Shown here: piece after piece, positions 5,144 through 11,072 of the stretch
How positions within the stretch are numbered: the first letter of the stretch is position 1
How the letters are laid out: the number at the start of each line of letters is the position of its first letter
Origin: Oscillospiraceae bacterium
GTDB lineage: Bacteria > Bacillota_A > Clostridia > Oscillospirales > Oscillospiraceae
Length of the DNA: 11,072 nt
Assembly: GCA_017540945.1 (NCBI GenBank)
Contig: JAFYAB010000109.1
Span: forward strand, 1-11,072
Direction: 5' to 3'
Notes under the pieces: generated by a model
Database searches by the model: none
What the model saw: only the letters and a program-made list of their open reading frames with translations
Told to the model about the DNA's origin: nothing
Made by a program: the position numbers and the translations under genes

Positions 5144-7689
5144 GCCTCCGTCCTCCGCCGGGCCAGGAAGCTCCCCAGCTGGATCGTCCGGACAAAGTCC
5201 GCGATCAGGGGGGCCATCTCGTCGGAGACCGGCAGGCTCAGGCTCTCGTTTTGCAGGGTGAGGACCGTCATGCGCTTGCTGCCCGCGGGCAGGAGCTTGT
5301 GGATGCTGTCCAGCGGGATGATCTGCGCGGGCTCCTTGCCCTCCTTGCGGTAGAGAGCGTTGAGGCCCAGGGCCACGCCCTCCTTCGGGGGACCCAGCCG
5401 GGAGGCGGACTCGTACCAGACCAGGCTGGCGTTTTCGGGCAGGCCCATGGTCAGCCGCAGCTTCGGCAGCCGCTCCAGAGCCTCCTTGTCCCCGGGCCGG
5501 ATGATCCGTCCCTCCCGGAGCTTCGCGGCCTCATAGGCCTGGCAGAAGAGCTCCCAGGCCACCAGGGGACGCAGGGGCTCCGGCTCCACCGGGGCGGTGA
5601 AATCCGCGGCCTCCAGGGGGCAGATCCGCAGCTCAGCCGCCAGGCGGCCTGCGGGACCGGGCTCCGCCCAGCAGCGGACGCAGTCGTTCAGGAATTCCAG
5701 GGTGCGCTCAGAGCCGCCGCGGCTGATCTTCGCCTCGGTGAGACGGTAGGAGTGGTCCTTGCCCACGATCTGCAGGCTCAGGGTCAGATGCTGGCGCATG
5801 ACCTGGAAGCGTTCGATGTTGTCGATGGGCACAAAGGCCAGATTCCGGCCGGCCTTGTAGTAGAAGCGGGTGGCCGTCATGGCGTAGTTGCTGGCGTTGT
5901 CGAAGAGAAATACCGGCACGTCCCGGGGCTGCTCCAGCCCGGTCCCGCCCCAGAACTCCGCCAGCCGGTCCCGGTATTCCTCGGCCTGGGAGGCGAAGCA
6001 GAAGTCGCTCATGCGGAGCTTGTGCCGGGCGATGAGCTGGCGCGCCAGCTCCGCCCGGGCGGAGGTATTGCCCAGGATCAGGGCGTTCTCCCGCTCCAGC
6101 AGCCGGTCCAGCCAGACCCGCTTGGCCCGGTCGCAGTAGTCGCCCCGGGCCGCCTGGGCCCGAAGGGCGTCGACGCCGTCGAAGTCCAGGCTGTCGATCT
6201 CGTTGTTCAGGGCCATGAGCCGCAGCATATCCAGGCGGTAGAGCTTCTCGTCCACCGCCCGCAGAGCCGTCTCCGTGAAGCGGCGGGGCAGCTCCCTGGC
6301 GCCGATCCGCTCCCGGAGGGCCAGCAGCTCCCGGCGCTCCATGTCGTTGAAGCCCGTCAGCTCCCCCTCCAGCTCCCGGAGCACGGCGGCCTCCCGGCAG
6401 AGCTCGATCCGGTGGCGGTAGGCGCTGACGAACTTGGGGTTCCAGTTGTTGGCCTCCAGGGTCACGGCCACGGCCCGGAGCTCCTTCTCCGTCATGGACT
6501 CCGCCCCGGCGGTGACCCGCTCCAGGGCCTCGATATCCAGGGCCTCCTGCCGGGCCTCGATGCGGCGGAAGTGCTCGGTCTTCAGGACCTCGGCGCAGTC
6601 CGCCCGCTCCAGGGCCTCCCGGATCCGGGCCAGGGTCCGGCCGTCGGCCTCCTCCACCCCGGCGCAGAGGGCCGCCAGGTCCTCGGCCTGGAGCCCGTCG
6701 ATCCGCTCGTTCAGCCGGGCGATATAGGGGGCCCGGTTCTGGACCGTGTAGGGGCCGGAGACGATGCGGGCCGTCAGGGCCCGGAGGCCCTCCAGGTCCA
6801 GGGCTTCGGCGTCCCGGGTCAGCTCCTCCAGCTCCCGGGTCTCCCGGGCCAGGTAGGCGCTGTGGAGGGCGTCCAGGGCCTGCTCCCGGAGCTCGTCCGG
6901 GGTCTCGGCGTCGGTTTTCACCGTCCGGGCCAGATCCAGCAGCTCCGCGCAGGAGGCGGTCTCCGCCTGGGCCAGCAGGGGAGCCAGCGGATTGACCTGG
7001 GCGGGGGCCTCCGGCGGGGCGGGCGTCTCGTTCCCTTTGGCGGCAGGCTCCGCCGGCGCTTCCGCCTGCGGCGGAGCGGAACGCGGAGCCCCGTCCCCCC
7101 GGGCGGGCTCTTCCGCTTCCGGCTTCCGCTTCCGGCTTCCCCGGGCGCTCAGCGCCAGGGCCTCCGCCAGGGCGGGAACGCCGGTGTTGGCCAGGGCCGC
7201 CTGAAGCTGGGCGAAGCTGAGCTCCCGCTCTCCCAGGGACAGGCTGGGATCGCCGGTGACGGCGTAGGCGGAGAGGTTGTTCTCCCCGGGGGCGTAGCGG
7301 AAGTAGTAATCCGCCTGGGTATTCCGCTGCTTCAGCGTCAGCGCCTCGGCGGGCAGGGGCAGCAGCTTGGCCGCGGCGGCGCAGCAGGGGTAGAGCACCG
7401 GCGCCGCGAAGCCCCGCTCCCGCAGCAGGGCCAGGCTCCGGGCGATGAGGCTCCTGGGTCCCGCAAGCCGGTCGGCCTTGTTCAGCGCGAACACCGGCTC
7501 CAGGGAGGGCTCCGCCGCCAGCTGATCCAGCAGGGCGATCTGGGCCGGGGCGTCCAGCCGCTCCGCGTCCAGGACGCAGAGACGGAAGGTTTCGGGGAAA
7601 TCCTCCCCGGCGAGCTCCTGCAGGGCCGTCAGCAGGGTGCGGCGGCCGGCGCCGGGAATGGCGAGGGTCAGTTGTTCCAGAGAAGCCAT
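5140..7689 (-). CDS. Large protein of unknown function: degenerate GTPase-like N-terminus, 51-residue helical repeats, paired PH-like C-terminal segments
   Basis: I do not recognise this 849-residue protein as a named family. The N-terminus resembles a decayed small GTPase. The P-loop position reads IPGAGRRTL (11-19) without the GKS/T, the next strand LCVLDAERLD (37-46) lacks a DxxG, but NKAD (70-73) is intact in FALNKADRL, and a CCAAAA stretch (102-107) sits at the G5 position. Residues 182-235 are a low-complexity Pro/Ala/Glu linker. Residues 275-530 are five helical repeats of exactly 51 residues. Two C-terminal segments (about 590-670 and 753-838) share a PH-like beta pattern: hydrophobic strands, then FVPIDNIERF (619-628) in one and IIPLDSIHKL (790-799) in the other. 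No membrane helix or signal peptide is seen. AAAGGAGG precedes the ATG and overlaps the rqcH stop. The next gene is GTGA-coupled. Confidence 0.9.
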   Translation of the reverse strand: MASLEQLTLAIPGAGRRTLLTALQELAGEDFPETFRLCVLDAERLDAPAQIALLDQLAAEPSLEPVFALNKADRLAGPRSLIARSLALLRERGFAAPVLYPCCAAAAKLLPLPAEALTLKQRNTQADYYFRYAPGENNLSAYAVTGDPSLSLGERELSFAQLQAALANTGVPALAEALALSARGSRKRKPEAEEPARGDGAPRSAPPQAEAPAEPAAKGNETPAPPEAPAQVNPLAPLLAQAETASCAELLDLARTVKTDAETPDELREQALDALHSAYLARETRELEELTRDAEALDLEGLRALTARIVSGPYTVQNRAPYIARLNERIDGLQAEDLAALCAGVEEADGRTLARIREALERADCAEVLKTEHFRRIEARQEALDIEALERVTAGAESMTEKELRAVAVTLEANNWNPKFVSAYRHRIELCREAAVLRELEGELTGFNDMERRELLALRERIGARELPRRFTETALRAVDEKLYRLDMLRLMALNNEIDSLDFDGVDALRAQAARGDYCDRAKRVWLDRLLERENALILGNTSARAELARQLIARHKLRMSDFCFASQAEEYRDRLAEFWGGTGLEQPRDVPVFLFDNASNYAMTATRFYYKAGRNLAFVPIDNIERFQVMRQHLTLSLQIVGKDHSYRLTEAKISRGGSERTLEFLNDCVRCWAEPGPAGRLAAELRICPLEAADFTAPVEPEPLRPLVAWELFCQAYEAAKLREGRIIRPGDKEALERLPKLRLTMGLPENASLVWYESASRLGPPKEGVALGLNALYRKEGKEPAQIIPLDSIHKLLPAGSKRMTVLTLQNESLSLPVSDEMAPLIADFVRTIQLGSFLARRRTEA

Positions 7690-7701
7690 GGGGTGCCTCC
7701 T

Positions 7702-9429
7702 TTACAATGATTTTGGATTTACAAATACCGTCCGATAGTTCTCGTAGACCACCATGCCGGGCTTGGCGCCGGCGGGCTTTTTGACCTGACGGACCGGGCA
7801 GAGGTCCACGGGGACGTTGCGGCCCTGGCGGGCCTGGGAGTACCAGGCGGCCAGCTCCGCCGCCTCGGTGATCGTCCGGTCCGGGACCTGAGCCCCGGCG
7901 CAGGCGATGATCACGTGGGCGCCGTGGGCCTTCTGGACGTGGAGCCAGAGGTCCGTTTTGTAGGCCAGCTTGGCGGTCAGCAGGTCGTTCTGCCGGTTGT
8001 TGCGGCCCACCAGGATCTGGAAGCCGTCGGAGGAGCGGAACTCCATGGGCTTGGAGGGCGGGAGCTTCATCTGCTTCCTCCGGTCCGTCTGCTTGAGATA
8101 GCCGCCCTCGGTGAGCTCGGCCCGGATGTCGGAGACGTCCCGCTCGGTCTCGGCCCGGGACAGGGCCTCCAGCACCGAGGCCAGGTATTCCTCCTCGCTC
8201 CGGCCCAGGGCGATCTGCTCCGTAAGGTATTTTTCGGCGTGCTTGGCCTTGTTGTAGTCCTTATAGTATTTGGCCGCGTTCTGCTGGGGCGAGAGGGTCA
8301 CGTTCAGGGGGATCTCGATCTCCTTCATGTCGGGATCGTAGAAGTCCACGGCGCTGAGCCGGGCCTGGCCCCGCTCCATGCGGTGCAGGTTGGCGGTGAC
8401 GATATCCCCCAGCTGGCGCAGCCGCTCCCGGTCGTAGGTGGCCTCCAGCTCCTTCTCCTGGTTGGCCAGCTTGCGCCGGACCCGGGCAAGCTGGTTGGTC
8501 AGGGTCCTGTGGAGGCTCTGGGTCCGGGCCCGCATCCGCTCCGCCTGGGCCCGGCCGGTGTAGAAGTCGTCCAGCAGCTCCGAGAAGGAGGGAAAACGCT
8601 CCTGGGTCATATAGCCCTCATACTGGGCGATGGGCCGGAAGGAGAAATCCTTCCGCTCCCCTGCCAGCAGCAGACAACTGGGAACGAAGTCCGCCGTCAG
8701 CGCCTTCAGCTCCCGGGACAGGCCGGCCGCCAGGCTTGGCCGGTCCAGCGCCGTCAGATCCGGGTCCGTTCGCCCCGTGCAGCGGAAGGCCAGCTCCCGG
8801 GCGATCAGGGGGGAGATCCCGGCCCAGCGCTCCATGATCCAGCGGTCCAGGGCCAGGGGATGGTCCACGGCCCCCAGCGCGTCGAAGATCGTCTCGGCGT
8901 TCTCAGCCCGGAAGTCCAGCTTGCCCTGGGCGGGGGGCTCCCGGTAGAAGAGGCCCGGCAGGACCTGGCGCTTCTCGGACATCTCAAAGTCCACCCGGCG
9001 CAGGCAGTCGATGACGCGGCCGTCGGGCCCCGTCAGGATCAGGTTGGAGTTGCGGCCCATGAGCTCCAGATACAGGCGCTTTTCGCTGAGCTCCCCCAGC
9101 TCGTCGGCGCTCTCCACCCGAAGCTCCACCGCCCGCTCCAGGGGCAGCTGCCGCAGGGAGAGGACCCGGCCCCCGGCCAGGTGCTTGCGCAGCAGCATGC
9201 AGAACATGGGGGGCTGGGCGGGGTTCTCGTATTTCGCCTCGGTGTAGTGGAGCCGGGGATGGTTGGGGGAGGCCGAGAGCAGGAGCCGCCGGTTCCCCGC
9301 GCTCTGGGAACGGAGCTGCAGCAGCACCGTGTCCCGCTCCGGCTGCTGGATCTTGTCGATCCGGGCGCCGGGGAGGGTTTCATTTAATTCTTTGGTCAAA
9401 GCAGACAAGAAAATGGCGTCTAATGGCAT
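7702..9429 (-). CDS. rqcH: Ribosome quality control protein RqcH (NFACT family, formerly fibronectin-binding FbpA)
   Basis: RqcH binds the obstructed 50S subunit carrying peptidyl-tRNA and recruits tRNA-Ala to add C-terminal alanine tails that mark stalled peptides for degradation. The 575-residue protein is of family length. NFACT-N opens with MPLDAIFLSALTKELN and contains ENPAQPPMFCMLLRKHL (68-84) and LMGRNSNLIL (123-132). The middle part is coiled-coil (about residues 270-400). The C-terminal NFACT-R domain (469-575) carries GRNNRQND and LWLHVQKAHGAHVII. I chose the ATG at 9427-9429 because GGAG lies 7-8 nt upstream; the TTG 12 nt earlier sits inside that site. The DR pair needed for Ala-tailing in Bacillus is replaced by E98-R99 (LPLERAVEL). 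Downstream, 12 nt away, is the large 849-residue protein. Confidence 0.95.
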   Translation of the reverse strand: MPLDAIFLSALTKELNETLPGARIDKIQQPERDTVLLQLRSQSAGNRRLLLSASPNHPRLHYTEAKYENPAQPPMFCMLLRKHLAGGRVLSLRQLPLERAVELRVESADELGELSEKRLYLELMGRNSNLILTGPDGRVIDCLRRVDFEMSEKRQVLPGLFYREPPAQGKLDFRAENAETIFDALGAVDHPLALDRWIMERWAGISPLIARELAFRCTGRTDPDLTALDRPSLAAGLSRELKALTADFVPSCLLLAGERKDFSFRPIAQYEGYMTQERFPSFSELLDDFYTGRAQAERMRARTQSLHRTLTNQLARVRRKLANQEKELEATYDRERLRQLGDIVTANLHRMERGQARLSAVDFYDPDMKEIEIPLNVTLSPQQNAAKYYKDYNKAKHAEKYLTEQIALGRSEEEYLASVLEALSRAETERDVSDIRAELTEGGYLKQTDRRKQMKLPPSKPMEFRSSDGFQILVGRNNRQNDLLTAKLAYKTDLWLHVQKAHGAHVIIACAGAQVPDRTITEAAELAAWYSQARQGRNVPVDLCPVRQVKKPAGAKPGMVVYENYRTVFVNPKSL

Positions 9430-9476
9430 GTTATTCTCCAAAAGCTGATTTCAACAGTCATACGGATTGGGATTTG

Positions 9477-9653
9477 TCACTTTGCATATCTTGGGTCAAG
9501 CAAAGGTTTTCCATCCTTATCAACCAGAACAGTCAATCCGCCTACATTCGTCCAATGAGCAAGTAAATACTGAACACCTGTTTCTTTGTCAACAATGATG
9601 CGGGTGCCTTGCATCAACCCTTTCTTTTCCACAAATTCAAACCTGTCTTCCAT
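9477..9653 (-). CDS. DUF6440-like small protein
   Basis: The 58-residue protein (MEDRFEFVEKKGLMQGTRII, then VDKETGVQYLLAHW and GGLTVLVDKDGKP) matches my recollection of DUF6440, small soluble proteins of unknown function common in Firmicutes and their phages. It has no signal peptide or membrane segment. The ATG at 9651-9653 has GGAGG 8 nt upstream; the GTG 9 nt earlier touches that site and is unlikely to be the start. Its base composition is visibly more AT-rich than every other gene in the window, with many A/T third positions, which points to acquisition from elsewhere. It lies 47 nt upstream of rqcH in the same direction and 170 nt after mrnC, next to a repeat cluster. Confidence 0.75.
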   Translation of the reverse strand: MEDRFEFVEKKGLMQGTRIIVDKETGVQYLLAHWTNVGGLTVLVDKDGKPLLDPRYAK

Positions 9654-9752
9654 ATCAAACACCTCCGAAAATTAAGAAGTTTGCAGGCAGCTGGCCCTGT
9701 TGCACAATACTTCTTATCTATTACTTGCCCAAGCCAAGGGCAAACAGTTATC

Positions 9753-9842
9753 CGGGGAAGGCCGATGTGGGCATCGGCCCCTACGATTTCCCCGGGAGGG
9801 CCGATGCGGGCATCGGTCCCTTGTTACCTGTCACCTGTCACT
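9753..9842. repeat. Repeat cluster: two hairpin units and tandem heptamers downstream of mrnC
   Basis: The hairpin at 9761-9785 (GGCCGATG-TGGG-CATCGGCC then CCTAC) is nearly identical to the unit at 1702-1727 and is framed by the inverted repeat CCGGGGAA (9753-9760) / TTCCCCGG (9789-9796). A second unit (9799-9821, GGGCCGATG/CATCGGTCC) follows in the same orientation with one G-T pair. Next comes the tandem heptamer ACCTGTC-ACCTGTC-AC (9827-9842). The heptamers overlap the last codons and the TAA stop of mrnC. No T-run follows the hairpins on the minus strand, so they are not classical terminators. Confidence 0.8.
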
Positions 9843-10243
9843 TGCCCCATCCCCAGGGCGTAGAGCTCGCTGACCCGGGCCTTCTGCCCGGTGAGCCAGA
9901 GCCAGCCGAACAGCGTTTCCAGGCCGGTGGCCCGGGCGTACTGGCCGGGGGTGGCGGACTTGGGGGCCTGATGGGAGTGGGCGTTGCGGCCCCGCTTGTA
10001 AACCGTCGTTTCCTCGGTGCTGAGATGGGGCAGAAGCCGCTCCACGAAGGCCGCCTGGGCCGGGGCCGTGACCCGGGCAACGGTCCGGGCGTGGAGCTCC
10101 TTGACCTTGGCGCCCCCCGCTTCGCAGATCAGCTCCGTGCGGACCAGCAGCTCGAAAACCGCGTCCCCCACGTGGGCCAGGGCCAATTCAGAGACGGCGG
10201 ACAACTGCTCCGCCGTCAGCGTGATATTCAAGAAATCGGTCAT
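9824..10243 (-). CDS. mrnC: Mini-ribonuclease III
   Basis: Mini-RNase III is a homodimeric RNase III catalytic domain without a dsRNA-binding domain, and it matures 23S rRNA ends in Firmicutes. The 139-residue protein has the signature HVGDAVFELLVR (24-35) with catalytic Asp27, the central KRGRNAHS (83-90), and ATGLETLFGWLWLTG (105-119) with the second metal-binding acid, Glu109. I chose the ATG at 10241-10243 because AAGGA sits about 7-8 nt upstream; the GTG at 10279 would start inside a repeat. The C-terminus (GQVTGDR) and the TAA stop are encoded by the ACCTGTC heptamer repeat, so the tail is probably not native. A two-TM protein is encoded 84 nt upstream. Confidence 0.95.
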   Translation of the reverse strand: MTDFLNITLTAEQLSAVSELALAHVGDAVFELLVRTELICEAGGAKVKELHARTVARVTAPAQAAFVERLLPHLSTEETTVYKRGRNAHSHQAPKSATPGQYARATGLETLFGWLWLTGQKARVSELYALGMGQVTGDR

Positions 10244-10274
10244 ATTTGTGTTCCTTTTCTTTGAGGATACAATT

Positions 10275-10330
10275 GTCACCTGTCACCTGGTCCCGTGCGG
10301 CGGGGCTGTGGCGCGCACTGTGCGCCGCTA
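10275..10330. repeat. Heptamer plus GC hairpin repeat between the small membrane gene and mrnC
   Basis: TCACCTGTCACCTG (10276-10289) repeats the heptamer seen downstream of mrnC in the same orientation. It is followed by the hairpin GCGCAC-T-GTGCGC (10313-10325) and CGCTAC, a GTAG-type end like those of the other hairpin repeats. The CTA of that end is the complement of the TAG stop codon of the upstream small membrane protein. Confidence 0.65.
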
Positions 10331-10555
10331 CGGGCGGGGTTGTTTCCCTTCCTCCAGGTGCTTGATCCGATAGGTGACGATCAGCGCGACCGTCAGGGGC
10401 AGGACGGAGGCGTAGAGAACCGGCAGATAATCGGCCACATAGCCGCCGATCATCAGCAGCGGGGCCAGCACCAGCATCCAGCGGCGAAGGCGCTCCAGCC
10501 GGGCGATGCGCCGCGCCTCCTCCGGGCGAATTTCATCCTGACGCTTCTCTTCCAT
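10328..10555 (-). CDS. Small two-TM membrane protein of unknown function
   Basis: I do not recognise a named family. The 75-residue protein has a charged N-terminus (MEEKRQDEIRPEEARRIARL), then two hydrophobic helices (about 27-42, WMLVLAPLLMIGGYVA, and 46-63, VLYASVLPLTVALIVTYR) and a basic tail, so a hairpin in the membrane with both ends in the cytoplasm is likely. The ATG at 10553-10555 has GGGGG 9-10 nt upstream. A promoter lies just before it, which rules out the longer frame that begins at 10621. The stop codon TAG comes from the end of a repeat element, so the last residues (EGKQPRP) may be altered from the original. It is the first gene of a unit with mrnC. Confidence 0.75.
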   Translation of the reverse strand: MEEKRQDEIRPEEARRIARLERLRRWMLVLAPLLMIGGYVADYLPVLYASVLPLTVALIVTYRIKHLEEGKQPRP

Positions 10556-10580
10556 GGCTTCCGTACCCCCTTTTTTTATT

Positions 10581-10608
10581 ATTATACCAGTTTTTTGAAA
10601 AATTTCAA
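10581..10608 (-). promoter_or_regulatory. Promoter of the small membrane protein / mrnC unit
   Basis: On the minus strand TTGAAA (10603-10608), a 16-nt spacer and a perfect TATAAT (10581-10586). It directs transcription toward the small membrane protein start at 10555 and is divergent from the citD promoter. Confidence 0.75.
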
Positions 10609-10636
10609 TTCTTGTTCTCAAATTGTCAAAAACAGC

Positions 10637-10665
10637 TTGTCAGAACACAAATTATATGTTACAAT
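10637..10665 (+). promoter_or_regulatory. citD promoter
   Basis: TTGTCA (10637-10642), a 17-nt spacer and TACAAT (10660-10665) form a good sigma-A promoter, followed by a leader of about 28 nt. It drives the citrate lyase genes. Confidence 0.8.
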
Positions 10666-10699
10666 GCACATATGGAATTTGGTAAAGGAGGGTTTTTTT

Positions 10700-11002
10700 A
10701 TGCAAATTCTCAAGCCCGCCGTGGCGGGCACCCTGGAATCCAGCGATTTGATGGTCACGCTGGAGCCGGGCAGCGACGGCATTGAGCTGTCTCTCACCAG
10801 CAGCGTCATGAACCAGTATGGCCGACAGATCAAAAAGACCGTTCTGGAGACTCTGGAGCGGCTTGAGGTCAAGGACGCCAAGGTCACCGTGGTGGACAAG
10901 GGCGCGCTGGACTGCACCATCAAGGCCCGCGTGGAGTGCGCCGTGCTCCGCAGCTGCGACAAGGCCGACAAGAACATCGATTGGGGAGGTGTGATCAGAT
11001 GA
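10700..11002 (+). CDS. citD: Citrate lyase acyl carrier protein (gamma subunit)
   Basis: CitD carries the prosthetic group 2'-(5''-phosphoribosyl)-3'-dephospho-CoA and presents the acetyl/citryl thioester to the alpha and beta subunits of citrate lyase, which splits citrate to acetate and oxaloacetate in anaerobic citrate fermentation. The 100-residue protein has the family start MQILKPAVAGTLESSDLMVT, with Ser14 as the expected attachment residue, and the conserved VVDKGALDCTIKARVECAV (64-82). The ATG at 10700 follows AAAGGAGGG with a 7-nt spacer. Its stop overlaps the next start as ATGA, coupling it to citE. No citC ligase gene lies upstream, which differs from the enterobacterial order; it may lie further downstream. 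Confidence 0.95.
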   Translation: MQILKPAVAGTLESSDLMVTLEPGSDGIELSLTSSVMNQYGRQIKKTVLETLERLEVKDAKVTVVDKGALDCTIKARVECAVLRSCDKADKNIDWGGVIR

Positions 11003-11072
11003 TTCCTCGTCCGAAGCCGGAACGGTTCCGCCTGCGCCGGACCATGATCTTTATGAGCGCGCAGAAGCCGGG
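10999..11072 (+). CDS. citE: Citrate lyase beta subunit, partial (N-terminus only)
   Basis: Only 24 codons are seen: MIPRPKPERFRLRRTMIFMS then AQKPG. The RLRRTM-hydrophobic-AQKPG start matches the N-terminus of CitE, the citryl-ACP lyase that releases oxaloacetate. The ATG overlaps the citD stop as ATGA, and GGAGGTG lies about 8 nt upstream. The gene runs off the right edge. The position directly after citD supports the call. Confidence 0.85.
   Translation, partial: MIPRPKPERFRLRRTMIFMSAQKP

Noticed and set aside
5251..7710. Long open frame antisense to the 849-residue gene
   Set aside because: It is the shadow of a high-GC gene with strong third-position bias; it is rich in G, Q, L and V with no domain and has no good ribosome binding site.
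7915..9387. Long open frame antisense to rqcH
   Set aside because: Same reason: the opposite strand encodes a full, recognisable RqcH, and this frame shows no family motif.
9753..9842. CRISPR array
   Set aside because: Only two palindromic units with no regular spacers; they match dispersed hairpin repeats elsewhere in the window.
10244..10279. GTG start giving Mini-RNase III 12 more residues
   Set aside because: It starts within the heptamer repeat with no ribosome binding site, while the ATG at 10243 has AAGGA at the right distance.

Overview
The window is GC-rich bacterial chromosome of Gram-positive type. The genes carry strong Shine-Dalgarno sequences, the promoters are sigma-A-like, and the gene set (YtrA-type regulator with an ABC system, RqcH, Mini-RNase III, clostridial-type citDE) together with the short hairpin repeats fits an anaerobic gut Clostridia, probably Oscillospiraceae-like. 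The assignment is inferred from gene content and base composition, not from a marker gene.

Layout. (1) 1-2154, minus strand: an autoregulated-looking operon of a GntR/YtrA-family repressor, an ABC ATPase and an ABC permease cut by the window edge. It has a TTGACA/TATAAC promoter whose -10 is covered by an inverted-repeat operator. (2) 2155-2422: an intergenic stretch that is nearly a chain of perfect hairpins, ending before the prfB promoter. (3) 2423-4090, plus strand: prfB (RF2, without the programmed frameshift), then secG with its own promoter, then a bidirectional terminator. (4) 4132-9653, minus strand: a tight gene series in the order DUF6440-like small protein, rqcH, an 849-residue protein of unknown function, a DUF218 membrane protein and a small ORF, running into the shared terminator. 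(5) 9754-10555, minus strand: a two-TM small membrane protein and mrnC, both ending inside repeat sequence. (6) 10556-10699: a divergent promoter region. (7) 10700-11072, plus strand: citD and the start of citE, the beginning of a citrate lyase operon.

The two most interesting things are these. First, the 849-residue protein directly downstream of rqcH has a decayed small-GTPase-like N-terminus, five tandem repeats of exactly 51 residues, and two C-terminal segments that look like PH-like beta domains. It is translationally coupled to a DUF218 membrane protein. Second, a family of short hairpin repeats with GTAGGGG/CCCCTAC ends covaries between copies, has been captured in frame inside the GntR regulator gene, and supplies stop codons for other genes. 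No mobile element with a transposase, no CRISPR array and no tRNA or rRNA gene was seen.
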